Shown: positions 35,641-45,128, counted from the first letter of the stretch. The stretch: DNA of 64,000 bases from Pacificoceanicola onchidii (GCF_004804335.1 NZ_SRXY01000002.1:383306-447305); one strand, 5' to 3'. Translations and numbers: made by a program. The notes: a model not told the origin generated them from the letters alone.

Positions 35641-36906
35641 ATGACCCTGAAATCGCAACTTTTCTGCGCCATCTCCCTGTCATTTTACGCGGGCTCACTG
35701 GCCGCTCAGGGGGTGCAATCGGGCAACTCCTTTACCGATGGCGTCGCCATTTCCGACACCAACACCTTCAGCGCCGATCTCTTCGTCGCGGGTGACACGG
35801 TGCTGGATGAGGCGGTCTGCATCGGTGAGGCCTGCACCGAAGGCGAGGCCTTTGCCGATTCAACCCTGCTGAAACTGAACTACACCCAAATCCGCCTGCA
35901 AGCGCGCGACACCTCAAACGGCGATTACCCGTCCACCGACTGGACCCTGCGCTTCAACGATACGGAACGCTACGGTCTCGACCGGTTTTCCATCGAAGAT
36001 TCCACCTTCAACACCATCCCCTTCAGCGTCATGAGCGCCGCGCCGGACAACTCCATGTGGATCAGCCAGGTCGGCTATGTCGGCCTCGGCACCATGCTCC
36101 CGCAAATGCCGCTGCACGTTGTCGATGACAACTCGGCGACGGTGCGACTGGAGACAACCGGGGCTTCGCCGCGGATCTGGGACATGATCACCTCGGCCTC
36201 CGGCTTCTTTCTCAAGGACACCACGGCTGGCACCTTCCCGTTTTTCGTGAGCGCCAACGCCCCGTTTTATGCGCTCAACGTCAACCCGACCGGGTTGGTC
36301 GGCCTCGGCACCAGCCTGCCGCAGGCCGGCCTGCACATGATGCGCAACGACGGCACGGCCCGGATCCTGGTTCAGGAAAACTCCGGCCAGAAAGCCGTTC
36401 GCGAGATGTTCAAGATGGAGAACAACGGCGGCTCCTACTTCACGCTGGCCAACACGGACACCGGGAACGAGTGGTATTTTGTCCACGAAAACAACACCCA
36501 AGGGCGTTTCATGATCAACCACTCGGACGGCGGGCTGCAAATGGCTCTGACGCGGGACGGCAACCTGACGATCCTCGGATCGCTCTTCACGGCAAGCGAA
36601 TGTTCGGCAGGCTGTGACCGGGTCTTCGACGAGGACTACCCGCTGCCCACCATCCCCGAACAGGCCGCGATGATGCGCGAGAGGAAGCATCTGCCCAACG
36701 TTGGCCCCACGCCCGAAGACGGCCCCTTCAACATCACCAAGATGACCGGCGGGATGCTTAATGAGCTTGAGAAGGCGCATCTCTATATTGCCGAACTGGA
36801 AGAACGCGACAGGATGCGCGCGGCGGAAAATCAGGCGTTGATTGCGCAGAATGCAGACATCGAGGCGCGGCTGGCCGCCTTGGAAGCCATGATCGCGAAA
36901 CACTAA
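35641..36906 (+). CDS. Exported tail-fibre-like protein, tandem paralogue 2
   Basis: A 421-residue protein built like paralogue 1: signal peptide (LFCAISLSFYAGSLAAQG), CIGEAC, two modules ending GYVGLGTMLPQMPLHV and GLVGLGTSLPQAGLHM, the WYFVHENNTQGRFMINHSDG stretch, CSAGCDRVFDEDYPLPTIPE and a C-terminal coiled coil longer than in paralogue 1. A 65-base tract (36469-36533) is identical to 35120-35184 in paralogue 1. GAGGAGCC precedes the ATG. Function unknown. Confidence 0.8.
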   Translation: MTLKSQLFCAISLSFYAGSLAAQGVQSGNSFTDGVAISDTNTFSADLFVAGDTVLDEAVCIGEACTEGEAFADSTLLKLNYTQIRLQARDTSNGDYPSTDWTLRFNDTERYGLDRFSIEDSTFNTIPFSVMSAAPDNSMWISQVGYVGLGTMLPQMPLHVVDDNSATVRLETTGASPRIWDMITSASGFFLKDTTAGTFPFFVSANAPFYALNVNPTGLVGLGTSLPQAGLHMMRNDGTARILVQENSGQKAVREMFKMENNGGSYFTLANTDTGNEWYFVHENNTQGRFMINHSDGGLQMALTRDGNLTILGSLFTASECSAGCDRVFDEDYPLPTIPEQAAMMRERKHLPNVGPTPEDGPFNITKMTGGMLNELEKAHLYIAELEERDRMRAAENQALIAQNADIEARLAALEAMIAKH

Positions 36907-36943
36907 AGACGAACAGACTATGCTTGAAGCGAAGGACGAGACC

Positions 36944-38173
36944 ATGCGAACTCACACTCACCTGCACCGCACAGCGTGGCTTGGCTTCCTGATCGGAACG
37001 GCCTTGATGGCACTGGCTCAGATGGCGTCAGCACAGACAAGCCTGTCTTCTACGGACTCCTATATCAGCGACGAGCTCTGCGTCGGGTCCGCCTGCGATG
37101 GCAGCGAGGCCTACGGTGATGATACTCTGACGATCAAGCACGCGCGTCCGGTCCTTCTGTTTAAAGACTCCTCTTCGTCAGCCGTATTTCCGGACCGCAG
37201 TTGGTCGATTCAAATTGGCCAATCGAGCACCGAAGAATTCGGCCTCTACGACGAAACCGCCACGACAACCCCGTTCCAAATCGAAGGGGGTGCGCCGGAA
37301 TCCACGTTTTATATGACAAGCAACGGAGATCTGGGCCTCGGCACAAGCATTCCGGCCGCAGACCTGCACATTGTGGAACCCACGGTGACGCGCGCCGTGC
37401 TGCGACTGGAAACGGCGACAGGCAATGCGGCCTATGACGAAACCTTCGATTTGAGCGTCGATGCAACTTGGATGGCCTTCAGCAATCCCAACGGCCCCAG
37501 TTACCCCCTGCAAGTCCACGTCGATGCCCCCTCGAATGCCTTTGTAGTCAGAAGCAGCGGCGATGTCGGCATGGGTGTGATCGGAGCCTCCGACGCGCTC
37601 CACGTTCAACGCACCGATGGGACAGCGGGCATCACGGTCGAGAACACCGCGGCCAGCGGCCAGGCCGTGCGTGAGATGTTCCGCATGGTGAACGAGGGCG
37701 GCTCCTACTTCACGCTCGCCAATACGACCACAAGCAACGAGTGGTATTTCGTGCATGAAAACAACACGCAGGGCCGTTTCATGATCAACCACTCGGACGG
37801 CGGTATTCAGATGGGACTGACAAAGACCGGCGATCTGACCCTGATGGGCGAGCTTTTCACCGCCGGATCCTGTTCGGCGGGATGTGACCGGGTGTTTGAC
37901 GAGGATTACCCGCTGCCCACCATTGCCGAGCAATCCGCCATGATGAAAGCCAACCGCCACCTGCCCAACGTAGGCCCCACGCCCGAGGACGGTCCGTTCA
38001 ACATCACCGCGATGACCGGCGGGATGCTGAACGAGCTGGAGAAGGCGCATCTGTATATCGCCGAACTGCATGAGCAAAACGCCAAACAGGCGAATGAGAT
38101 TGCCGATCTGCGGGCGCAACTGGCCGCCCTGCCGGGGATCGTCGCAAGGCTCGAGGTGCTGGAAAGCCGCTGA
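36944..38173 (+). CDS. Exported tail-fibre-like protein, tandem paralogue 3
   Basis: A 409-residue protein. The ATG at 36944 is preferred over one at 36920 because GAAGGACGAG precedes it and the signal peptide (WLGFLIGTALMALAQMASAQ) then sits correctly. It has CVGSAC, a module ending GDLGLGTSIPAADLHI, WYFVHENNTQGRFMINHSDG, CSAGCDRVFDEDYPLPTIAE, MKANRHLPNVGPTPEDGPFN and a C-terminal coiled coil (HEQNAKQANEIADLRAQLAA). It is the most diverged of the four in the HLP block. Confidence 0.8.
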   Translation: MRTHTHLHRTAWLGFLIGTALMALAQMASAQTSLSSTDSYISDELCVGSACDGSEAYGDDTLTIKHARPVLLFKDSSSSAVFPDRSWSIQIGQSSTEEFGLYDETATTTPFQIEGGAPESTFYMTSNGDLGLGTSIPAADLHIVEPTVTRAVLRLETATGNAAYDETFDLSVDATWMAFSNPNGPSYPLQVHVDAPSNAFVVRSSGDVGMGVIGASDALHVQRTDGTAGITVENTAASGQAVREMFRMVNEGGSYFTLANTTTSNEWYFVHENNTQGRFMINHSDGGIQMGLTKTGDLTLMGELFTAGSCSAGCDRVFDEDYPLPTIAEQSAMMKANRHLPNVGPTPEDGPFNITAMTGGMLNELEKAHLYIAELHEQNAKQANEIADLRAQLAALPGIVARLEVLESR

Positions 38174-38201
38174 TCAGAGTTGGGCGGCGGCGTTACAGCG
38201 T

Positions 38202-38292
38202 CCCGCCTTTAACCTGAATCGCTCTCAAGACACGACTGTCCCCGAGCGCCGCAGACGCGGCAGCGTATGCGTGTCTCAAGTTTAAGGCGGGG
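38202..38292. other. Nested inverted repeat between paralogues 3 and 4
   Basis: The outer arms CCCGCCTTTAA (38202-38212) and TTAAGGCGGG (38282-38291) pair with one bulge; the inner arms AGACACG (38228-38234) and CGTGTCT (38270-38276) pair perfectly. A T-rich stretch (TTTAATTTTTA) follows about 5 bases later, so this could be a terminator for paralogue 3 or a structured leader for paralogue 4. Confidence 0.5.
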
Positions 38293-38397
38293 CGGTTTAA
38301 TTTTTACTCTAGGTCGATGGCGACCCTCGACATACAAAGGTTAAAAAAAACACGTGCCGTCCGGGGGCTCCCTGGCCGATTAACTTGGGAGAATACC

Positions 38398-39570
38398 ATG
38401 ACCAGACCCTTTACCATGCTCGCCCTTCTGCTGCTCGCCCCCGCGTCCGGCGCCACAGCGCAAGTGCTCGAATCCGCCTCGGACGCCACCATCCGCCGCT
38501 CGCTCTGTCTTGGCCAGTTGTGCCCGGACGATCCGACCGGGACCTTCTCGCTGGACACGGCGGGGGGCGCGACCTTGCGCCTGCACGACGGCAACACGCG
38601 GATCGACTTTGACGACAGCACAACGAATCCGAGCTTTCCGCAGAACAAATGGTCGCTTGTGGCCAACGACACGGCCCCGTCGGGCGCGGACTATTTCGCA
38701 ATCGAGGACGTCACCGGCGGCGGTGTGCGGCCGTTTGTCGTGGAAGCCGGTGCGCCCGCGAACGCGCTTTATGTGGCGGATGATGGCAAGATCGGGCTGG
38801 GCACCATGCTGCCAGAGGCCGATCTGCATATGATATCGGCAAATGTCTCAAAGATCCGCATGCAGGAAACCTCCGGCGCGGATTGGGACATCAACATCGG
38901 GAGTACCGGGTTCGGGCTGCTTGAACGTCCGGATGTTAACGAGCCCTTCTTTGTGGAAACGGGCGCACCAACCTACGCATTCTGGATCGAAGACACCGGT
39001 GATCTGGGCTTTGGCACAAACACCCCCGAGGCGTCTGTGGACATTATCCGCAGCGACAACAGCGCCCGCATTCGGGTCCGGGACACCGGCTCGTCCGGCG
39101 CGCAGGAGATGTTCGCCATGGTCAACAACGGCGGCTCTTACTTCACGCTCGACAATACCGATGCCGGGACGACCTGGTATTTCGTGCACGAAAATGCTGC
39201 GCCGAACCGGTTCATTATTTCCGATGCGGTGGCGGACGGGCCGGAGATGAGCCTGACGGCGGATGGCGATCTGACGATCCCCGGTCAACTTTTCACCGCC
39301 GGAAGCTGTGCGGCAGGATGTGACCGGGTGTTTGACGAGGATTACCCGCTGCCCACCATCCCCGAACAGGCCGCGATGATGCGCGAGAGGAAGCACCTGC
39401 CCAACGTCGGTCCCACGCCCGAAGATGGCCCGTTCAACATCACCAAGATGACCGGCGGGATGCTCAATGAGCTGGAGAAAGCACATCTCTACATTGGCCA
39501 GTTGCATGACCAGAACGCCGCCCTCGAGGCGCGCGTCGAAGCGCTCGAAGCGCTGCTGCTGAAACAGTAG
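38398..39570 (+). CDS. Exported tail-fibre-like protein, tandem paralogue 4
   Basis: A 390-residue protein. The ATG at 38398 has TTGGGAG upstream and gives a proper signal peptide (FTMLALLLLAPASGATAQ). CLGQLC, modules ending GKIGLGTMLPEADLHM and GDLGFGTNTPEASVDI, WYFVHENAAPNRFIISDAVA, CAAGCDRVFDEDYPLPTIPE, RERKHLPNVGPTPEDGPFN and a short coiled coil follow. Its C-terminal coding sequence is a mosaic: 39316-39359 is identical to paralogue 3, 39352-39410 to paralogue 1. A strong terminator follows the stop codon. Confidence 0.8.
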   Translation: MTRPFTMLALLLLAPASGATAQVLESASDATIRRSLCLGQLCPDDPTGTFSLDTAGGATLRLHDGNTRIDFDDSTTNPSFPQNKWSLVANDTAPSGADYFAIEDVTGGGVRPFVVEAGAPANALYVADDGKIGLGTMLPEADLHMISANVSKIRMQETSGADWDINIGSTGFGLLERPDVNEPFFVETGAPTYAFWIEDTGDLGFGTNTPEASVDIIRSDNSARIRVRDTGSSGAQEMFAMVNNGGSYFTLDNTDAGTTWYFVHENAAPNRFIISDAVADGPEMSLTADGDLTIPGQLFTAGSCAAGCDRVFDEDYPLPTIPEQAAMMRERKHLPNVGPTPEDGPFNITKMTGGMLNELEKAHLYIGQLHDQNAALEARVEALEALLLKQ

Positions 39571-39573
39571 ACC

Positions 39574-39610
39574 AAAAAAAAGCGCCCCGAACCGGGGCGC
39601 TTTCTTTTTT
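39574..39610. terminator. Bidirectional intrinsic terminator
   Basis: The stem AAAGCGCCCC-GAA-CCGGGGCGCTTT has an A-run on the left and TTTCTTTTTT on the right, between convergent paralogue 4 and ndk, and can serve both. Confidence 0.92.
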
Positions 39611-39627
39611 CGCAATAGGCAGAGGCC

Positions 39628-40050
39628 TTAGCCGACCAGCTCGAGGCCGGAGAAGAAGTAGGCGATCTCGACAGCGGCGGTTTCCGGCGCGTCGGAGCCG
39701 TGCACGGAGTTTTCGCCAACGGATTCGGCGAACTCGGCGCGGATGGTGCCGGCAGCGGCGTCGGCCGGGTTGGTGGCGCCCATGACTTCACGGTTCTTGG
39801 TGATCGCGTTCTCGCCTTCGAGAACCTGCGCGACGATCGGCGCGGAGGCCATGAACTCGCACAGTTCGTCGTAGAAGGGGCGCTCTTTGTGCACGGCATA
39901 GAACTCACCGGCCTGCGCCTTGGTCAGGTGGATGCGCTTTTGCGCGACGATGCGCAGACCCGCGTCCTCGAACTTGGCGTTGATCTTGCCGGTCAGGTTG
40001 CGGCGGGTTGCATCGGGCTTGATGATCGAAAAGGTGCGTTCGAGGGCCAT
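39628..40050 (-). CDS. ndk: Nucleoside diphosphate kinase
   Basis: A 140-residue enzyme transferring phosphate between NTPs and NDPs. The catalytic His117 lies in [20 protein letters not shown]; the N-terminus [18 protein letters not shown] and [22 protein letters not shown] are diagnostic. AGGAGCAAG precedes the ATG. Confidence 0.97.
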   Translation of the reverse strand: MALERTFSIIKPDATRRNLTGKINAKFEDAGLRIVAQKRIHLTKAQAGEFYAVHKERPFYDELCEFMASAPIVAQVLEGENAITKNREVMGATNPADAAAGTIRAEFAESVGENSVHGSDAPETAAVEIAYFFSGLELVG

Positions 40051-40136
40051 GATCTTGCTCCTGTGGGTGGGCCGGCTGTTCCGGCGGGTCGAAAATTCCG
40101 CGCACGCGTATCACGGGTCTTCTTGCTTGGAAAGAC

Positions 40137-41318
40137 TTATGCGTACCGCGTCTCGTCCGGCTCCAGAAACCGGCCAACCGCCGCCGCCATGAGCGAGGCC
40201 AGGGCCGCCGCGATCAGCAGGGCAAAGAGCCGCGCCGCGCTGGCGTCCTGTGCCAGCACCGCCGTTGTCACAACCGACAGCGCCGCAATCGTCAGATTCC
40301 CCAAAGCTCCCGTCAGCCCCGACGCCGTCCCGGCAAGCCGTGGCCGCACCGCAAGCGCCAGCGCGTTGGCATTGGCCAGCGTCAGCCCGTTTCCCACGCC
40401 GACCCAGACGGTGGCCGCATAAAACGTCCAGACCGGCGGCGCCCCGCTGGAGAAGGCGATCAGCCCGGCGGTCAGGCCCAAGAGGGAGATCGCCCGCCCC
40501 GCCACGATCAGCCGAAACGGGCCAAAGCGATGCACCAGCCGCGCAGACAGGGCCGAAGCCAGCATGAACCCCATGGTGACCGATCCGAGCCCGATGCCGA
40601 TCTGCCCCGAATCGAGCCCGAAAAGCGCAAGCGCGACAAACGGCGATCCCACCAGAAAGATGTAAAAGCTCCCCGCGCCCAACGCCTGACAGGCGGCATA
40701 GGCCCAGAAACGCGGCTCGCGCAGAATGGCGCGGCGCGGCTCGGGCGGGCCTTCCCGCGCGTCAGGCCGGGTCTCCCCCAGATCGCGCATGACCCAAAGC
40801 AGCAGACCCGCCCCCGTCACCGCATAAAAGACAAAGATCGACCGCCAGCCAAACTGCAGTTCCAGAAAGCCGCCCAGAACCGGCGCCATCATCGGCACAA
40901 TCGCCATGGCTGAGGCAATCGTGGCCAGCGTCGCCGCAGCCGCCGGCCCCTTGTGCAGATCCCGCACAATCGCCGCGACCAAAATGCCCGCGCTCATCGC
41001 CACCGCCTGCACGGTCCGGGCCATCAGGAACACGGCAATGTCCTGCGCCACGAGACAGACCAACGAGGCCGCGCAATAGACCGCCAGAACACCAATCACC
41101 ACAGGCCGCCGCCCGACACGGTCAGACAAAGGCCCCAGCACCAGCTGCAAAATCGCCGCCGCAATCATGTAGACGGTCACCGACAGCCCGATCACCGCTT
41201 CGCTGACCCCGAAATCCGCCTGCATCGCGGGCAAGGCCGGCAGGAACATGGTTGTGCTCACAACCGTCAGGGCCGTCAGCAGAACAAAGGTTATCAAGGA
41301 TGGCGATGTCCCGGGCAT
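40137..41318 (-). CDS. MFS drug exporter, Bcr/CflA-type
   Basis: A 393-residue membrane protein with about 12 helices. MFLPALPAMQADFGVSEAVIGLSVTVYM and LQLVLGPLSDRVGRRPVVIG (MFS motif A) identify the Bcr/CflA group. These proton antiporters export drugs or metabolites; the substrate cannot be read from the sequence. It is divergent from the ABC-F gene 46 bases away. Confidence 0.9.
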   Translation of the reverse strand: MPGTSPSLITFVLLTALTVVSTTMFLPALPAMQADFGVSEAVIGLSVTVYMIAAAILQLVLGPLSDRVGRRPVVIGVLAVYCAASLVCLVAQDIAVFLMARTVQAVAMSAGILVAAIVRDLHKGPAAAATLATIASAMAIVPMMAPVLGGFLELQFGWRSIFVFYAVTGAGLLLWVMRDLGETRPDAREGPPEPRRAILREPRFWAYAACQALGAGSFYIFLVGSPFVALALFGLDSGQIGIGLGSVTMGFMLASALSARLVHRFGPFRLIVAGRAISLLGLTAGLIAFSSGAPPVWTFYAATVWVGVGNGLTLANANALALAVRPRLAGTASGLTGALGNLTIAALSVVTTAVLAQDASAARLFALLIAAALASLMAAAVGRFLEPDETRYA

Positions 41319-41364
41319 GCAAAGGCGCTAGCATGCCCGTCGCCCCTCTGCTAGAGCGCGGCTC

Positions 41365-43221
41365 ATGTTACGCATTCAAGATATCGCCTATTCCGTCGAA
41401 GGCCGCCCCTTGTTCGAAGGGGCCTCCGCGACCATTCCCGAAGGTCACAAGGTTGGCCTCGTCGGTCCCAATGGCGCGGGCAAGACGACTTTGTTCCGCC
41501 TGATCCGGGGGGAGCTTTCGCTCGACAATGGTGACATCTCCCTGCCCTCCCGCGCCCGCATCGGCGGTGTCGCGCAGGAGGTGCCTGCGTCGGAGACCTC
41601 GCTGATCGACACGGTGCTTGAGGCGGATCAGGAACGCCACGCCCTGATGGCCGAGTCCGAGACCGCCACCGACAGCGCCCGCATCGCCGAAATTCAGACC
41701 CGTCTTGCCGACATCGACGCATGGTCTGCCGAGGCCCGCGCCGCCACCATCCTGCGTGGCCTTGGTTTTGACCCCGAACAGCAACTCATGCCCTGCTCCG
41801 CCTTCTCGGGGGGCTGGCGGATGCGCGTGGCGCTCGCCGGGGTTCTGTTTGCCCAGCCTGATCTGCTCCTGCTCGACGAGCCAACCAACTACCTCGACCT
41901 CGAAGGCGCGCTCTGGCTCGAATCCTACCTGCAGAAATACCCGCACACGGTCATCGTGATCTCCCACGATCGCGGTCTTCTGAACCGCGCCGTCGGCAGC
42001 ATTTTGCACCTCGAAGACCGCCAGCTGACCTACTACGGCGTGCCTTATGACGGCTTTGCCAAGCAGCGCGCCGAAAAGCGCGCACAGGCCGCCGCCATGG
42101 CCAAAAAACAGGATCAGCGCCGCGCCCATCTACAAAGCTTTGTAGACCGCTTCCGCGCCAAGGCCTCCAAGGCCAAGCAGGCGCAATCGCGTCTGAAGAT
42201 GATCGAACGCATGGACATGATCGCCGCCCCCGAGGATGCGGCCAAACGTGTCTTCAACTTCCCCCAGCCTGATGAGCTGTCCCCGCCCATCGTGAATATC
42301 GAAGGCGGCTCAACCGGTTACGGCGAAACCGTTGTTCTGAAGAACCTCAATCTGCGGATTGATCAGGACGACCGCATCGCGCTTTTGGGCAAGAACGGTC
42401 AGGGCAAATCCACCCTGTCAAAACTGCTCTCGGACCGCTTGCCGCTGATGACCGGCAAACAGGGGCGCAGCAGCAAACTCAGGATCGGCTATTTCGCCCA
42501 GCATCAGGTGGACGAGCTTCACCTCGACGAAACACCGCTCCAGCATCTGCAACGCGAACGCCCCACCCACACGCCCGCAAGGCTGCGCGCGCAACTGGCC
42601 GGGTTCGGCCTCATGGCCGCGCAGGCGGAGACCGAGGTCGCGCGGCTGTCGGGTGGTCAAAAGGCGCGTTTGTCGCTGTTGCTGGCCACGCTCGATGCGC
42701 CGCATATGCTGATCCTCGACGAGCCGACCAACCACCTCGACATCGAATCGCGCGAGGCGCTGATGGAGGCGCTGACCGCCTATTCCGGCGCGGTCATCCT
42801 CGTCAGCCACGACATGCACCTCCTGAGCATGGTCGCGGACCGGCTCTGGCTGGTCTCAAACGGTACGGTGAAACCTTACGAGGAAGACCTCGACGCCTAC
42901 CGCGCCATGCTCCTCGCCCGAGACACCCCGGCCCGGGGTGGCAAGGACAAGCCCAAACCGGAAAAATCCAAACGCCCCTCCCGCGATGTGATCCTCGAAC
43001 TGCGCGCCGAGGCCCGCAAATGCGAAGAGCGCGTCACCAAGATCGAAGAGATGCGCGAGAAGCTGGCGAAAAAGCTTGCCGATCCCGCGCTTTACGAGGA
43101 CAGCCGCAAGGGTGAGCTTGAGACATGGAACCGCAAATACGCGGAAGTCATGGAAGGTCTGGGCCGCGCGGAGGCGCTTTGGGAGACCGCCATGGAAAAG
43201 CTCGACGCGGCCGAGAGTTGA
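41365..43221 (+). CDS. ABC-F family ATPase
   Basis: A 618-residue soluble protein with two ABC domains and no membrane region. Walker A motifs are GPNGAGKTT (first) and GKNGQGKST (second), signatures FSGGWRMRVALA and LSGGQKARLSLL, Walker B LLLLDEPTNYLD and LILDEPTNHLD. The interdomain linker is charged (KRAEKRAQAAAMAKKQDQRR) and the C-terminal tail is a coiled coil. ABC-F proteins act on the ribosome; this one is like Uup/YheS, housekeeping rather than clearly a resistance factor. Confidence 0.93.
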   Translation: MLRIQDIAYSVEGRPLFEGASATIPEGHKVGLVGPNGAGKTTLFRLIRGELSLDNGDISLPSRARIGGVAQEVPASETSLIDTVLEADQERHALMAESETATDSARIAEIQTRLADIDAWSAEARAATILRGLGFDPEQQLMPCSAFSGGWRMRVALAGVLFAQPDLLLLDEPTNYLDLEGALWLESYLQKYPHTVIVISHDRGLLNRAVGSILHLEDRQLTYYGVPYDGFAKQRAEKRAQAAAMAKKQDQRRAHLQSFVDRFRAKASKAKQAQSRLKMIERMDMIAAPEDAAKRVFNFPQPDELSPPIVNIEGGSTGYGETVVLKNLNLRIDQDDRIALLGKNGQGKSTLSKLLSDRLPLMTGKQGRSSKLRIGYFAQHQVDELHLDETPLQHLQRERPTHTPARLRAQLAGFGLMAAQAETEVARLSGGQKARLSLLLATLDAPHMLILDEPTNHLDIESREALMEALTAYSGAVILVSHDMHLLSMVADRLWLVSNGTVKPYEEDLDAYRAMLLARDTPARGGKDKPKPEKSKRPSRDVILELRAEARKCEERVTKIEEMREKLAKKLADPALYEDSRKGELETWNRKYAEVMEGLGRAEALWETAMEKLDAAES

Positions 43222-43272
43222 TCACGCGGCATGGGCTGTCCTAGGCTTGCATGAGCCTTTTTGGAGACCCCC

Positions 43273-43824
43273 ATGCGCAGCCGCACTTTCACTCTGCCCA
43301 AAACCGCCCGCACCCTCGACGCCGCGCTTGTCGGTACATGGCAGGCGCCAGACGGGGCTTTGATCGAGATCGCCGCCGACGGAACCCTTTTCTCCATAGA
43401 ACCGGCGCTGGTCTACACCCTCTCGGCGGATGACCAGACGCTGACCTTCCCGAACACCAATCCTTTGTGGCAGTTCACCCGTCTGTCCGGGTCCGGCAGC
43501 ATCGTCGGCCTGTGGGAACGCTTCGAGACCGATGCCTATGGCACGTGGCGCGAAGAGACGCTGTACCGCTCCGACGGCACCTACACCTATCACTGGATGC
43601 TGAACGGCGCGTTCGATTCCGAAGGGATCGGCACGTGGGTGGATCTGGGCGGGACCCTGAACAGCCGCGAGCGGCGCGGCATCTTTGTCACCGGGCCGGG
43701 CAGCGACATCCTGCTCTCTGTCTTCTTCGGCGCGCCCGTGCTCGGCAGCTATTCCGTCGCGGCGGATGGCCAAAGCTGGACCCTGACCACCTCGGGCGGC
43801 AGCGCGACCTACACCAGGGTCTGA
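43273..43824 (+). CDS. Hypothetical beta-rich protein
   Basis: A 183-residue protein (MRSRTFTLPKTARTLDAALV) with TTGGAG upstream of the ATG at 43273. LVGTWQAPDGALIEIAADGTL, GSIVGLWERFETDAYGTWRE and LGSYSVAADGQSWTLTTSGG look like repeated strands of a lipocalin-like or similar beta-barrel. No signal peptide is obvious. Function unknown. Confidence 0.7.
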   Translation: MRSRTFTLPKTARTLDAALVGTWQAPDGALIEIAADGTLFSIEPALVYTLSADDQTLTFPNTNPLWQFTRLSGSGSIVGLWERFETDAYGTWREETLYRSDGTYTYHWMLNGAFDSEGIGTWVDLGGTLNSRERRGIFVTGPGSDILLSVFFGAPVLGSYSVAADGQSWTLTTSGGSATYTRV

Positions 43825-43990
43825 GCCCAGCGCGGCCTGCCTTGAGCCCGCGCCGTCCCGAAACGGTTGACAGCGGCCCACGCCCCTCCGCAAGATCACG
43901 GATAGGTTTGGGCCTTGGTGATCTTTTCAAGCCCTGATTGTCTCCAGCCGCGGCGTCTCCTGACCCGCCGCCAGCAAGAAAGGCGTCTCC

Positions 43991-45037
43991 ATGTCCCCGA
44001 TTTCAGGCCCCCGCTTCAACACCTATGACGGCACCGCCGATATGGCAGGCCCACACAGCCCCGATCAGGTCCCCGACGCGCCGCAGAACCTCAACCTGCA
44101 CTACGACATTGCGCAGGTGCTCACGCAGGCGCAGCTTGACGATATCACCAACAGCAAGATCATGGGCTTCCACAGCTTTGGCGACAGCGGCACCGATCAC
44201 AAATCATGGCACCACGGCACCCCCGCCACGCGCCTCGCCGTCGCCCATGCCATTGAGAAGGAATGCAAGGATCAGGCAGGACAGCCCGGCTGCCCGGCGT
44301 TCTGTTACCACCTTGGCGATGTGATCTACCCGCATGGGGCCGAGGAGCATTACGAAGACGAGTTCTACCAGCCGTTCAGCGCCTACGGGCCAGCCATCCT
44401 CGCCATTCCCGGCAACCATGATTACCGGGGCGATCACCTCGCGTCCTTTGCCAAGAACTTCCTCGCGCCCAAGCTGGTCCCGACCCCCGGCGGGCGGCCT
44501 GCGATGAACCTGCCGTGGTATTATTTCACGCTGGATACGCCCGTGGCCACGATCATCGGGCTGGGCACGGTGAGCAACTATGTCTCCCCCGAGCAGACCC
44601 ATTGGCTCAAGACCGAACTGGCCGCCGCGCCCAAGGACAAAGCCCTGATCATCGCCAGCCACTATCCGCCCTATTGTTTCGACGGCTCCCACAACACCGG
44701 CCCCCGCGCCTCGATCAGCGGCGCGATTTCCGCCAGCGGGCGGATGCCGGATCTCGTCATCGCCGGGCACTCTCACACCTATCAACGCATGCGCACGCCA
44801 CCGGGCTATCCGCTCATTGTTGTTGGCACAGGCGGTGTGACCCTCTCTGGCCTCGGCGGGTCCGCCGATGGCGCCAAGGAGGATTTCCTGAGCAACAAGG
44901 CCTACGGCGCGCTCACGCTCACCGTGGATGCCAACCCCGGCCAACGCGCGATCCACGGCCATTTCAAAGCCGCCGACAGCGAGGAGTATGCGGTGGGCAC
45001 CGTCATGGATCAGTTTTCCTACGCATGGGGAAGCTGA
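43991..45037 (+). CDS. Calcineurin-like metallophosphoesterase
   Basis: A 348-residue protein. Motifs of the dimetal phosphoesterase fold are FHSFGDSGT, YHLGDVIYP, AIPGNHDYRG, IIASHYPPY and VIAGHSHTYQRM, resembling purple acid phosphatases. It has no typical signal peptide. The substrate is unknown. A GTAGGGCGGGGC hairpin follows 8 bases after the stop. Confidence 0.88.
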   Translation: MSPISGPRFNTYDGTADMAGPHSPDQVPDAPQNLNLHYDIAQVLTQAQLDDITNSKIMGFHSFGDSGTDHKSWHHGTPATRLAVAHAIEKECKDQAGQPGCPAFCYHLGDVIYPHGAEEHYEDEFYQPFSAYGPAILAIPGNHDYRGDHLASFAKNFLAPKLVPTPGGRPAMNLPWYYFTLDTPVATIIGLGTVSNYVSPEQTHWLKTELAAAPKDKALIIASHYPPYCFDGSHNTGPRASISGAISASGRMPDLVIAGHSHTYQRMRTPPGYPLIVVGTGGVTLSGLGGSADGAKEDFLSNKAYGALTLTVDANPGQRAIHGHFKAADSEEYAVGTVMDQFSYAWGS

Positions 45038-45044
45038 GGAACAG

Positions 45045-45073
45045 CCCGTAGGGCGGGGCTGCGCCCCGCCCCC
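45045..45073. repeat. GTAGGGCGGGGC hairpin, copy 2
   Basis: CCCGTAGGGCGGGGCTGCG is followed by CCCCGCCCCC; the GGGCGGGGC/GCCCCGCCC stem has a very short loop. It lies after the metallophosphoesterase stop. Confidence 0.7.
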
Positions 45074-45128
45074 CACCTGCGTGATGACACCTCTTTACCC
45101 GCGCGTTTTGGCGGCATAAGGCTTGCCC

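Noticed and set aside
34340-39570. Prophage tail region
   Set aside because: The four fibre-like proteins have signal peptides, and no capsid, terminase, baseplate or integrase gene is nearby.
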